The notes under the pieces were generated by a model. The model had not been told where the DNA came from. It was given only the letters and a program-made list of their open reading frames with translations, and made no database searches. Positions 8,010-14,201 of a stretch of 16,285 nt of DNA are shown piece by piece. Both the position numbers and the translations under genes were made by a program. Position 1 is the stretch's first letter; the number at the start of each line of letters is the position of its first letter. This DNA comes from Candidatus Zixiibacteriota bacterium (GTDB lineage: Bacteria > Zixibacteria > MSB-5A5 > GN15 > FEB-12). Location: NCBI GenBank assembly GCA_030619345.1, contig JAUXBO010000016.1, positions 1-16,285 on the forward strand. Reading direction: 5' to 3'.

Positions 8010-8768
8010 CTATCTCTTTCTTTCGTTTCCAAAAGCCAATATATGTAATCTGGGGCTGAAACGGAAGCCGCGTTTGGCACACTCTTCCATCACCCACTGA
8101 CTGTTACGGAGTTGCCTTTTCTGTGTGTAACCTTCCGGCATCAGCATAACCTGTCCTCGGTTGATATGGGGAAGGTAGTACTTCTCCAGTTCTTCAAAAT
8201 CACTATCCTCAGAGACCACGAATTTGAAATCCGCCTTATTGGTTGCCGCTATAGCTCGTATCGCCTCCGGGACCAGACAGGTCTCAATCGGCAGACCACA
8301 GTTGCTCAACTTGGGCGAGCAGTTCCACCAGTCAATAGCATCGATTATCTCTTGAGAAGGTACAAACATCCCGTTAGTCTCAATCTCAAAAAAGCGGTAC
8401 CCCGCATCTTTTAAGTGTGAGATTAGAACTACCAGTCGTGCTTGATGAAGCATCGGTTCACCGCCGGTCAGAACAACGTGGAGATTATCCGACTGTCGAT
8501 CTGCCTTTGAAGTAATCTGCTTGGCTTGTTCTACGATTTGTTCCGGTGAAAGCAATTCACCTGCTTCGATTTCATTCCGATCCCAGGTGAATCGAGTATC
8601 ACACCAGACGCAACCAAGATTACAGTATTTGAATCTCAGAAAAAGAGCCGGATAACCGGCAAAGCGTCCTTCCCCCTGTACCGAGAGGAAAACCTCCGAG
8701 AGTGGCAGTTTGTCATTGAATTCGTCCGGCCATTCGGCTATTTGGGGAGAATATTCCATCTCGTTCAA
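8010..8768 (-). CDS. queE: QueE, 7-carboxy-7-deazaguanine synthase (radical SAM)
   Basis: A 252-residue radical SAM enzyme. It ring-contracts 6-carboxytetrahydropterin to 7-carboxy-7-deazaguanine using SAM and a 4Fe-4S cluster. SVQGEGRFAGYPALFLRF precedes the cluster motif CNLGCVWC (C49, C53, C56: CxxxCxxC). The SAM-binding GGEP (LTGGEPMLHQ) and FEIETNG follow, as expected for QueE. The first possible start is a TTG at 8768, immediately next to the queC TAA (8771-8769) with no gap. An ATG three codons later (8759) is equally possible, and neither has a clear ribosome binding site, so coupling to queC termination is likely. queD follows 12 bases downstream. Confidence 0.96.
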   Translation of the reverse strand: MNEMEYSPQIAEWPDEFNDKLPLSEVFLSVQGEGRFAGYPALFLRFKYCNLGCVWCDTRFTWDRNEIEAGELLSPEQIVEQAKQITSKADRQSDNLHVVLTGGEPMLHQARLVVLISHLKDAGYRFFEIETNGMFVPSQEIIDAIDWWNCSPKLSNCGLPIETCLVPEAIRAIAATNKADFKFVVSEDSDFEELEKYYLPHINRGQVMLMPEGYTQKRQLRNSQWVMEECAKRGFRFSPRLHILAFGNERKR

Positions 8769-9470
8769 TTACCGGGGCGATGCATATTCGGTGGGATCGG
8801 TGACACCGGCTTCCTCAAATCCCTTGCGACGTAGATAACAACTGTCGCATTTTCCACAGGCTCGGCCCAATTGGTCGGGGTCGTAGCAACTATGGGTGAG
8901 CGAATAATCAAGTCCGAGGGCGATACCTTTGGTAATAATCTCCGCTTTGGACAGGTCGATCAAAGGTGCTGAGATTTTGATACGGCCGCCTTCAACTCCG
9001 ATTCGGGTGGCCAGATTGGCCATTTTCTCAAACGACTCAATAAACTCTGGTCGGCAGTCCGGGTAGCCGGAGTAATCAACCGCGTTGGCGCCGATAAAGA
9101 TTGACTCCGCTCCAAGAACCTCGGCCCATGAAAGAGCCAGCGAAAGGAAAATCGTATTGCGCGCTGGTACGTATGTTATCGGGATTTCACTAATCGACGG
9201 CGTATTGGCCTCGGGCACGGCGATATCGTCGGTCAAGGCCGACCCGCCTATAGCTCTCAAATTGACTACTTGCTGAAGATGCTGCTTTACTCCCAGCGAT
9301 TGCGCGATCTTCTTTGCCGCTTTAAGCTCAAAACTATGCCGCTGCCCGTAGTCGAAACTTATCGCATAAATGGCAAAGCCATCCTGTTTGGCAACCGCCG
9401 CCGTAGTATAGGAGTCCAGCCCACCGCTAAGCAGTACGACTGCATTCCTTTTGTCATTTATCTCATTCAA
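8769..9470 (-). CDS. queC: QueC, 7-cyano-7-deazaguanine (preQ0) synthase
   Basis: A 233-residue ATP-dependent enzyme that turns 7-carboxy-7-deazaguanine and ammonia into preQ0 in the cytoplasm. The PP-loop SGGLDS is at residues 15-20. YVPARNTIFLSLA and GANAVDYSGYPDCRPEF are QueC signatures. The C-terminal zinc site is C195, C205, C208 and C211 (SCYDPDQLGRACGKCDSC). The start must be the TTG at 9470-9468: reading upstream in this frame a TAG stop occurs within 25 bases, and no ATG or GTG lies between it and the PP-loop. It appears to be the first gene of the queC-queE-queD-M1 transcription unit and diverges from queF. Confidence 0.97.
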   Translation of the reverse strand: MNEINDKRNAVVLLSGGLDSYTTAAVAKQDGFAIYAISFDYGQRHSFELKAAKKIAQSLGVKQHLQQVVNLRAIGGSALTDDIAVPEANTPSISEIPITYVPARNTIFLSLALSWAEVLGAESIFIGANAVDYSGYPDCRPEFIESFEKMANLATRIGVEGGRIKISAPLIDLSKAEIITKGIALGLDYSLTHSCYDPDQLGRACGKCDSCYLRRKGFEEAGVTDPTEYASPR

Positions 9471-9480
9471 ACTTTGAATC

Positions 9481-9531
9481 CATTCCCGATCCTATGTCAT
9501 TCCCAACCTTAAGTCATTCCCGCGAAAGCGG
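9481..9531. repeat. three CATTCCC units with a 17-base period in the queC/queF divergent region
   Basis: CATTCCC begins at 9481, 9498 and 9515, exactly 17 bases apart. The first two 17-base units agree at 13 positions. The third leads into CCCGCGAAAGCGG, a short GAAA-loop hairpin and a widely dispersed bacterial intergenic repeat motif. It lies in the predicted 5' leader of queC. Confidence 0.6.
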
Positions 9532-9537
9532 AAGTAG

Positions 9538-9577
9538 GTCGGGTTCCGGGACCGCTTTAGCGGTCGCGAAACCCGAC
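9538..9577. repeat. 40-base imperfect inverted repeat (hairpin, TTTA loop)
   Basis: The outer arms GTCGGGTT (9538-9545) and AACCCGAC (9570-9577) pair perfectly. Two internal mismatches and further pairs lead to an inner ACCGC/GCGGT stem and a TTTA loop, giving 16 pairs out of 18. There is no downstream T-run on either strand, so it is unlikely to be an intrinsic terminator. It resembles a dispersed intergenic palindrome and would be transcribed as part of the queC leader. Confidence 0.7.
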
Positions 9578-9596
9578 ATGATTAAGCCGAGCCTTT

Positions 9597-9624
9597 AATA
9601 TAATGGAACGGGACCAGAAATCAA
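9597..9624 (-). promoter_or_regulatory. candidate sigma70-type promoter for queC-queE-queD-M1
   Basis: On the minus strand TTGATT (9624-9619) and TATATT (9602-9597) are separated by 16 bases, matching the -35 and -10 consensus at 4 and 5 of 6 positions. Transcription would start near 9590 and give a leader of roughly 120 bases containing the 9538-9577 hairpin and the CATTCCC units. This is inferred from sequence only. Confidence 0.4.
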
Positions 9625-9629
9625 TCCTA

Positions 9630-9658
9630 TTGCCCGACGGCGCGGCCAGCGTTATATT
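9630..9658 (+). promoter_or_regulatory. candidate queF promoter giving a leaderless mRNA
   Basis: TTGCCC (9630-9635) and TATATT (9653-9658) have an ideal 17-base spacer. The predicted start is 6-7 bases after the -10 box, at about 9664-9665, which is the A of the queF ATG. No Shine-Dalgarno precedes that ATG, which agrees with a leaderless transcript. A perfect TATAAT at 9599-9604 is an alternative -10 box but has no good -35 box at proper distance. Confidence 0.45.
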
Positions 9659-9664
9659 TGCCGT

Positions 9665-10060
9665 ATGAGTGATTCAAAATATGAAGGGTTACAGTCGGAA
9701 ATCCGCGACTGGAAAACACCCGAAATAGAACTATTTGAGAATGTCTATCCCGACCGGGATTATGAAATTCAGATGTCAGTCAACGAATTCTCCTGTATCT
9801 GCCCCAAAACCGGCCAGCCCGATTTTGCCGTACTTAAGCTTACCTACGTACCGGATAAGCATTGTCTGGAACTGAAAAGTTTCAAAGAGTATCTTCTGGC
9901 TTATCGTGACAAGGGGATATTCCATGAGAATGTGGTCAACCGTGTTCTTGACGATGTGGTTGCTGCGGCCAAACCGCGCCGCGCTCGGCTGGAGGGAATT
10001 TTCAATTCCCGCGGCGGCATCCAGACTACAGTCGTCCGGGAGTGGGCGGGAGAAAAGTAG
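9665..10060 (+). CDS. queF: QueF, NADPH-dependent 7-cyano-7-deazaguanine reductase (type I)
   Basis: A 131-residue enzyme of the short, unimodular (B. subtilis-like) class. It reduces the nitrile preQ0 to the amine preQ1, the base inserted into tRNA by Tgt. The catalytic cysteine C46 lies in ICPKTGQPDFA, with the catalytic aspartate D53 in the same motif. The QueF signature ELKSFKEYLLAYR is at 69-81, and FHE (86-88) provides the substrate-binding His/Glu. It diverges from queC, so all four preQ1-specific enzymes are adjacent but on two transcripts. No ribosome binding site precedes the ATG. Confidence 0.97.
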   Translation: MSDSKYEGLQSEIRDWKTPEIELFENVYPDRDYEIQMSVNEFSCICPKTGQPDFAVLKLTYVPDKHCLELKSFKEYLLAYRDKGIFHENVVNRVLDDVVAAAKPRRARLEGIFNSRGGIQTTVVREWAGEK

Positions 10061-10092
10061 TTTAGCGTTAGTCTAACTGAGCATTCTTCACC

Positions 10093-10120
10093 GTCATCCT
10101 GAGCTTAGTCGAAGGGTGAC
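10093..10120 (+). repeat. dispersed palindromic repeat, copy A
   Basis: A 28-base element starting GTCATCCTGAGC, with core TGAGCTTAGTCGA and ending GGGTGAC; its ends can pair with each other. It belongs to the kind of repeat that, when read through, gives HPEL-type peptides in many environmental genomes. It lies between queF and the GIY-YIG gene. Confidence 0.8.
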
Positions 10121-10133
10121 ATTCGTGCCAAGC

Positions 10134-10159
10134 CATCTCTCGACTAAGCTCGAGATGAC
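10134..10159 (-). repeat. dispersed palindromic repeat, copy B (inverted relative to A)
   Basis: The reverse complement starts GTCATCTCGAGCTTAGTCGA and matches copy A at nearly every position over 21 bases. A and B together form a long inverted repeat with a short central spacer. Copy B ends two bases before the earliest possible GTG start of the GIY-YIG frame. Confidence 0.8.
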
Positions 10160-10176
10160 TTGTGAATTGCCGAGTA

Positions 10177-10494
10177 ATGATGAAACAAGGATTTGTATAT
10201 ATTTTACAGTGTTCTGACGGTTCCTATTATACGGGCAGCACATCGAATATGGAACGAAGATCACAGCAGCACCACGACGGAGAATTCGATAGTTACACGA
10301 AATCAAGACGCCCACTGTCACTTGTTTTCATCGAGTCATTTCCAACAATTGGAGAAGCAGTCGCAGCAGAACGACAATTGAAAAAATGGTCTAGAGCAAA
10401 AAAACAAGCTTTTATCAAAGGTGACTTCAGCCTTTTGAGAACGCTGGCGAGAGGTCGTACTTCTTATATGAGTCGAAAACGGGATGATAGATAA
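10177..10494 (+). CDS. single-domain GIY-YIG endonuclease (UPF0213/YhbQ-like)
   Basis: A small protein of about 105 residues made almost entirely of one GIY-YIG nuclease domain. Numbering from the second ATG (10180), FVYILQ carries the GIY-equivalent tyrosine Y7 and YYTG (16-19) is the YIG equivalent. ERRSQQH (25-31) supplies the catalytic arginine and His, and AAERQLKKWSRAKK carries the metal-binding glutamate E64. The basic C-terminal tail (RGRTSYMSRKRDDR) may bind DNA. The start is ambiguous: GTG 10162, ATG 10177 or ATG 10180, all in frame; the adjacent ATGs best fit the domain edge. Codon use is visibly more A/T-rich than in the neighbours (TTA, ATA, AGA, AAA runs), suggesting transfer. 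It is bracketed by copies A/B and C of a palindromic repeat. The cellular role is unknown. Confidence 0.92.
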   Translation: MMKQGFVYILQCSDGSYYTGSTSNMERRSQQHHDGEFDSYTKSRRPLSLVFIESFPTIGEAVAAERQLKKWSRAKKQAFIKGDFSLLRTLARGRTSYMSRKRDDR

Positions 10495-10516
10495 CATGTG
10501 AAACACTCGCTTCCCT

Positions 10517-10545
10517 GTCACCCTGAGCTTAGTCGATGGGTGATC
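10517..10545 (+). repeat. dispersed palindromic repeat, copy C
   Basis: GTCACCCTGAGCTTAGTCGA followed by TGGGTGATC, in the same orientation as copy A and sharing its TGAGCTTAGTCGA core. TCACCC and GGGTGA at its ends can form a six-pair stem. It sits between the convergent GIY-YIG and ybdG genes, just past the ybdG stop codon, where it may also help end transcription, though no T-run is present. Confidence 0.8.
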
Positions 10546-10551
10546 CTCCCT

Positions 10552-11784
10552 CTACCCCCCCATCCCCCTCCAATCCTGACCAGTCGGGTTCTGGAAGACG
10601 CGAAGATCAAAGCGCGGGATCACCGCCAGGACATGATCAAAAATATCAGCCATGATATCTTCGTAATTCCCCCAGTCCTGATCGTTTGAAAAGACATAAA
10701 TCTCAACCGGAAGCCCCGTCTCGGTCGGTGTCAGGTGCCGCACCAGAAAAGTCATATTCAGGTGGATCTTCGGGTGATTCTTCAAGTAAGCCACCAGATA
10801 GGCGCGGAATGTCCCCAGATTGGTCATGTGCCGTCCGTTGACTAATTCCGTTATGTCTACGCTCTTCTCTTGATTGTACCGGTCAATCTCTTCGGAGCGC
10901 GTACGGACATATTCATTTAAGTACTCAAACTTGCCGAATCGCTGCAGCATTTCTTGATCGCAAAATTTCACGCTGGTCATATCGATACTGATGGCTCGTT
11001 TGATCCGTCGTCCGCCCGACTGCTGCATCCCACGCCAGTTCTTGAACGAATCGGAGATCAGGCTGTAGGCCGGGATGCTGACAATCGTTTTATCCCAGTT
11101 CTGCACCTTGACCGTGTTGAGTGAGACATCAATAACGTCGCCATCGGCACCGTATTTCGGCATCTCAATCCAGTCTCCTACCCGCACCATGTCGTTGGCC
11201 GAGAGTTGAATACCCGCCACCAGACCGAGGATAGAATCTTTGAAAATCAGAAGAAGGACTGCCGACATCGCTCCCACACCGCCCAGAATGGCCAATGGCG
11301 ATTTCCCGATCAGCGATGCAAAAACCGTGAGCCCCACCATTACGAAAACGACAATTTTGACAACCTGAATGTAACCTTTTATCGGGCGACCTTTGGAGAT
11401 TTCGTAACCCTGGTAGATATCGTTGACAGCTGACAAGAATGATGAGAAAGCCATCACCCCGACCAGAAGCATATATACGTTCGAGAATTTTATCAGCAGA
11501 GTTTCAATCTCAGGTAAATAACCGGCTGTGGCATAGACGACCATAGCCGGAGCCAGATGCGCCAGACGACGGAAAAATTTCCGCTCAATCAAAACATCAT
11601 CCCATTTGGTCTTGCTCTTGCGAACAACAATCCCAACTATCGTCAAGAGAATTCGCCGCGTTACCAAATGAGAAATAACAGCCAACAACAAAATGATCAG
11701 TGCCGCCACTATCCAGGTTACCGTTTCACTTGCCGTTTCCACCAGCCCCAGCCTGTCCAACCCGTCACGTATCAATTCACGCAC
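10552..11784 (-). CDS. ybdG: YbdG-type mechanosensitive ion channel (MscS family)
   Basis: A 410-residue inner-membrane protein, close to E. coli YbdG in length (about 415). It opens under membrane tension during osmotic downshock. Five hydrophobic segments are visible at about 22-42, 75-92, 98-119, 140-160 and 164-192. The last is the pore-lining helix GGVGAMSAVLLLIF followed by KDSILGLVAGIQL. The MscS beta domain then reads DMVRVGDWIEMPKYGADGDVIDVSLNTVKVQNWDKT. The PAYSLISDSFKNWRGM stretch and the RRIKRAISIDMTS strand are typical of the YbdG branch rather than of short MscS. The start is a GTG (11784-11782) preceded by GGAGGAGA (minus strand, 11798-11791), a strong ribosome binding site. 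The gene stands alone, convergent with the GIY-YIG gene and divergent from the M6 protease. Confidence 0.93.
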   Translation of the reverse strand: MRELIRDGLDRLGLVETASETVTWIVAALIILLLAVISHLVTRRILLTIVGIVVRKSKTKWDDVLIERKFFRRLAHLAPAMVVYATAGYLPEIETLLIKFSNVYMLLVGVMAFSSFLSAVNDIYQGYEISKGRPIKGYIQVVKIVVFVMVGLTVFASLIGKSPLAILGGVGAMSAVLLLIFKDSILGLVAGIQLSANDMVRVGDWIEMPKYGADGDVIDVSLNTVKVQNWDKTIVSIPAYSLISDSFKNWRGMQQSGGRRIKRAISIDMTSVKFCDQEMLQRFGKFEYLNEYVRTRSEEIDRYNQEKSVDITELVNGRHMTNLGTFRAYLVAYLKNHPKIHLNMTFLVRHLTPTETGLPVEIYVFSNDQDWGNYEDIMADIFDHVLAVIPRFDLRVFQNPTGQDWRGMGG

Positions 11785-11895
11785 TTGATATCTCCTCCAT
11801 CTAAATTGACTCGATCAAATCTGTAACAGTTGGACTCCCGAATCAAGATTGAAATATCACTGTGGCGCAGTTGGTACGACGACAGTTTTGTTGCC

Positions 11896-11923
11896 TTGAC
11901 AGAAACTGCTCAGTCGCTAAATT
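11896..11923 (+). promoter_or_regulatory. candidate promoter for the M6 protease
   Basis: A perfect TTGACA (11896-11901), a 16-base spacer and TAAATT (11918-11923). Transcription would begin near 11930, about 40 bases before the ATG at 11971. It lies inside the longer open frame that begins at 11830, which argues against that frame's first ATG. Confidence 0.45.
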
Positions 11924-11959
11924 GGATGTATAGTTTTTCTAGTATGTTCTCACCGCCGA

Positions 11960-11965
11960 AAGGAG
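11960..11965 (+). promoter_or_regulatory. Shine-Dalgarno that fixes the M6 protease start
   Basis: AAGGAG five bases before the ATG at 11971. None of the upstream in-frame ATGs (11830 and after) has a comparable site, and only this start places the signal peptide at the N-terminus. Confidence 0.8.
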
Positions 11966-11970
11966 CCACT

Positions 11971-14004
11971 ATGGCCGCAAAATCAGGCATCTCAGTTATT
12001 CTCTTTGCGCTCTTGATCTCATCTTCGACCTTCGGAATCGATCTTTCCAAAGGAATCATGTACGATTATCCTCAGGAAGAACTGGAGAAAAAATACGGCC
12101 CGCTGCCGGTATCGGAACTTACCAGGCAGGACTCAATTGATATTGCCTCCTACCGATTTACCGGTGATACTTTGAAAATTTTGGCTATCCTGATCGATTG
12201 GGATGACCGACCGGCGACCTATTCAGCTGAAACAATGGACAGCCTGATGTTCTCCGATCATATTTTCCCGGGCGGTTCGGTGGCTGATTATGTCAATGAA
12301 GTGTCTTTCGGCAATGTAACTGTTGTTGGTGATGTTTACGGCTGGCATACCGACGGAAACACCTGGGACTTTTCCGGCTTTGAGTCAATCCTATATGATC
12401 TCGATCCCTTCGTAGATTTCTCCCAGTACGACAGTGACAACGACGGCGTTGTCGATGCCGTTGTGTTTATCCGCTCTGGAGTCGGCCTTGAATTCAGCGA
12501 TGCTTGTGAATTTAACGATCCGGCCGATATCTGGTCGCACGCCTATATCTACCCGATGGGTAGCGGGCCGGGACCGTTCGACGGGAAGATGGTCTCTCGC
12601 TGGAACACATCACCCGAATTGTACCCGACGCGCTATGATTTCTGGCCGACCAACTGCGACGGCGGCGCGCAATTGAGCGGCATACGCGTCTATTGTCACG
12701 AATTGATGCACAATCTCGGACTGCCGGATCTGTATGACTATGATGACAAACTGGTTATGTCGACCTATACGACACCCGGTGATTACAATGATCATCCTCT
12801 GACCGACTGGTGCGTGATGGGCTACGGCGGTTACGGCATTTTCTCTCTCGGCGGCGAAGGCAATAATCCTTCGCACCCCTGCGGGTGGAGCAAGTACGAA
12901 CTCGGCTGGTTGAACCCGGTGGTACTTGAGCAGGGTGAATTTTTCGACGTTGTCCTGTACGATATAGAAACTCATCAGGACAGCTCGCTCTATATCCTCC
13001 CGATCAACTGGGCCGACGGTGAATATTTCTACCTCGAATACCGTAATCCACACTCAACCGCTCAGTACGATAAATTGGATGCTGACTATTCCTGCTACTT
13101 CTATCCTGATCTGACCTACGGCTCTGATTCGCTTGATCAGGGACTAATTATCACCCATATCCACGACTCGGTCGGTTCCTGGAACAACAATGGCACACCC
13201 AGTTGGGCTCACTATAAAGTGGTTGTAGAAGACGCCGGATATAATCCGTCATTCGATCATACCATGAACCCCGAAGGTGGTGTTACCGATTCCGCCCAGT
13301 GGTGGTATCCGTATGAAACCCGACTTGGTGCCGCCTGGTCCAACGATGTCTCCGGTCAGTCTGAGTTCAGCCCGACTTCGACTCCCAACAGCGATGGCTA
13401 CTATGGAGCCTCGGGAATTATTGTCCGGGTCGACTCCATTGTAGGAGATAAGTTGTACGCCTATGTATACAGTCCGAACGGAGTTGATTCCGATGGCGAC
13501 GGCGTACCGGATGACTCCGACAACTGCGTAGACATTCCAAATCCTGACCAGGCCAACAATGACGGCGACAGCTACGGCAATCTCTGCGACAACTGCCCGG
13601 ATGACATCAATGATGATCAAACTGATACTGACAGCGACAGCTTCGGCGACGCCTGCGATGTCTGCCCCGATGATCCACTAAACGATGACGACAACGACGG
13701 TCATTGTTATGCATCGGATAATTGCCCAACAGTTTACAACCCGGATCAGTTGGACAATGACCTCGATGGAATCGGCAACGCCTGTTGCTGTGTTTTGCGT
13801 GGTGACTATAATAGTGACGGCTCGGTTGATATTACCGACCTGACCGATCAGGTTGATTACCTGTTCTCGTTTGCACCGGCGCCACCCTGCCCGCAGCATG
13901 GCGATGTCAACGGAGATGGAAACTATGATATCACCGACCTGACCTTTTTTGTAGACTATCTGTTTGGCGGCGGCCCGGCACCTGTCCCCTGCCCGGTGTT
14001 TTAG
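11971..14004 (+). CDS. secreted M6-family (immune inhibitor A-like) metalloprotease with TSP3 and dockerin-like repeats
   Basis: A 677-residue secreted zinc protease (the frame is open for 47 more codons upstream, rejected as above). Residues 1-23 are a signal peptide (ISVILFALLISSSTFG). The M6 domain includes FSQYDSDNDGVVDAVV (metal-binding loop in the pro/catalytic region) and the zinc motif HELMHNLGLPD at 243-253 (H243, E244, H247, D253: HExxHxxGxxD). The Met-turn-like WCVMGYGG contains M283. From residue 506 a run of Asp-rich thrombospondin type-3 repeats with paired cysteines (SDGDGVPDDSDNC, NCPDD, DVCPDD, NCPTVYNPDQ) would bind calcium. From about 610 two dockerin-like loops, GDYNSDGSVDITDL and GDVNGDGNYDITDL, each precede VDYLF and close the protein. 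The tail probably serves as a spacer and anchor or sorting module; whether cohesin partners exist cannot be seen here. A hairpin terminator follows. Confidence 0.93.
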   Translation: MAAKSGISVILFALLISSSTFGIDLSKGIMYDYPQEELEKKYGPLPVSELTRQDSIDIASYRFTGDTLKILAILIDWDDRPATYSAETMDSLMFSDHIFPGGSVADYVNEVSFGNVTVVGDVYGWHTDGNTWDFSGFESILYDLDPFVDFSQYDSDNDGVVDAVVFIRSGVGLEFSDACEFNDPADIWSHAYIYPMGSGPGPFDGKMVSRWNTSPELYPTRYDFWPTNCDGGAQLSGIRVYCHELMHNLGLPDLYDYDDKLVMSTYTTPGDYNDHPLTDWCVMGYGGYGIFSLGGEGNNPSHPCGWSKYELGWLNPVVLEQGEFFDVVLYDIETHQDSSLYILPINWADGEYFYLEYRNPHSTAQYDKLDADYSCYFYPDLTYGSDSLDQGLIITHIHDSVGSWNNNGTPSWAHYKVVVEDAGYNPSFDHTMNPEGGVTDSAQWWYPYETRLGAAWSNDVSGQSEFSPTSTPNSDGYYGASGIIVRVDSIVGDKLYAYVYSPNGVDSDGDGVPDDSDNCVDIPNPDQANNDGDSYGNLCDNCPDDINDDQTDTDSDSFGDACDVCPDDPLNDDDNDGHCYASDNCPTVYNPDQLDNDLDGIGNACCCVLRGDYNSDGSVDITDLTDQVDYLFSFAPAPPCPQHGDVNGDGNYDITDLTFFVDYLFGGGPAPVPCPVF

Positions 14005-14008
14005 AATC

Positions 14009-14026
14009 AATTACTGATCAGTAATT
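14009..14026. promoter_or_regulatory. perfect 18-base palindrome downstream of the M6 gene
   Basis: AATTACTGATCAGTAATT is a perfect palindrome starting five bases after the M6 stop codon and four bases before the terminator stem. It could be a regulator binding site for the downstream VWA gene or an accessory mRNA hairpin. Confidence 0.4.
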
Positions 14027-14029
14027 CAC

Positions 14030-14060
14030 AAAGGCCGTCCGCCCTGGCGGCCTTTCTTGT
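14030..14060 (+). terminator. intrinsic terminator after the M6 protease
   Basis: AAAGGCCG (14030-14037) pairs perfectly with CGGCCTTT (14048-14055) around a 10-base G/C-rich loop, followed by CTTGT after the TTT end of the stem. It is a G/C-rich stem with a modest T-rich tail, 25 bases after the M6 stop. Confidence 0.75.
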
Positions 14061-14201
14061 GCCCCTAACTTTGCTTACCTATTTGAGTTACAAAAAAACT
14101 GGCCCACTAATGGACAAAGTCGGGAAGAAGCTCGTCTTATAAGTGTAATCCCCTTCAGAAAGCACAAATAACTCTCTAACCAGTTGTTCTGGAGGTGTAA
14201 C

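Noticed and set aside
9471..9664. preQ1 riboswitch upstream of queC or queF
   Set aside because: No preQ1-I-like short pseudoknot (stem, loop, A-rich tail with CTACACCC-like core) or larger class could be recognised on either strand; only the 40-base hairpin and CATTCCC units are there.
10093..10159. Inverted repeat A/B as an intrinsic terminator for queF
   Set aside because: No T-run follows the stem, and the element recurs as copy C elsewhere, which fits a dispersed repeat better.
10498..10689. 63-codon plus-strand frame containing HPELSRW
   Set aside because: Its start is a read-through of palindromic repeat copy C and the rest is antisense to the ybdG 3' end.
11830..11970. N-terminal extension of the M6 protease from the ATG at 11830
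   Set aside because: It lacks a ribosome binding site, contains the TTGACA-16-TAAATT promoter candidate and would bury the signal peptide; AAGGAG fixes the start at 11971.
13249..14010. Minus-strand frames rich in V/I opposite the M6 tail
   Set aside because: They mirror the Asp-rich calcium repeats (GAC/GAT reads as GTC/ATC on the other strand) and have no ribosome binding sites or family resemblance.
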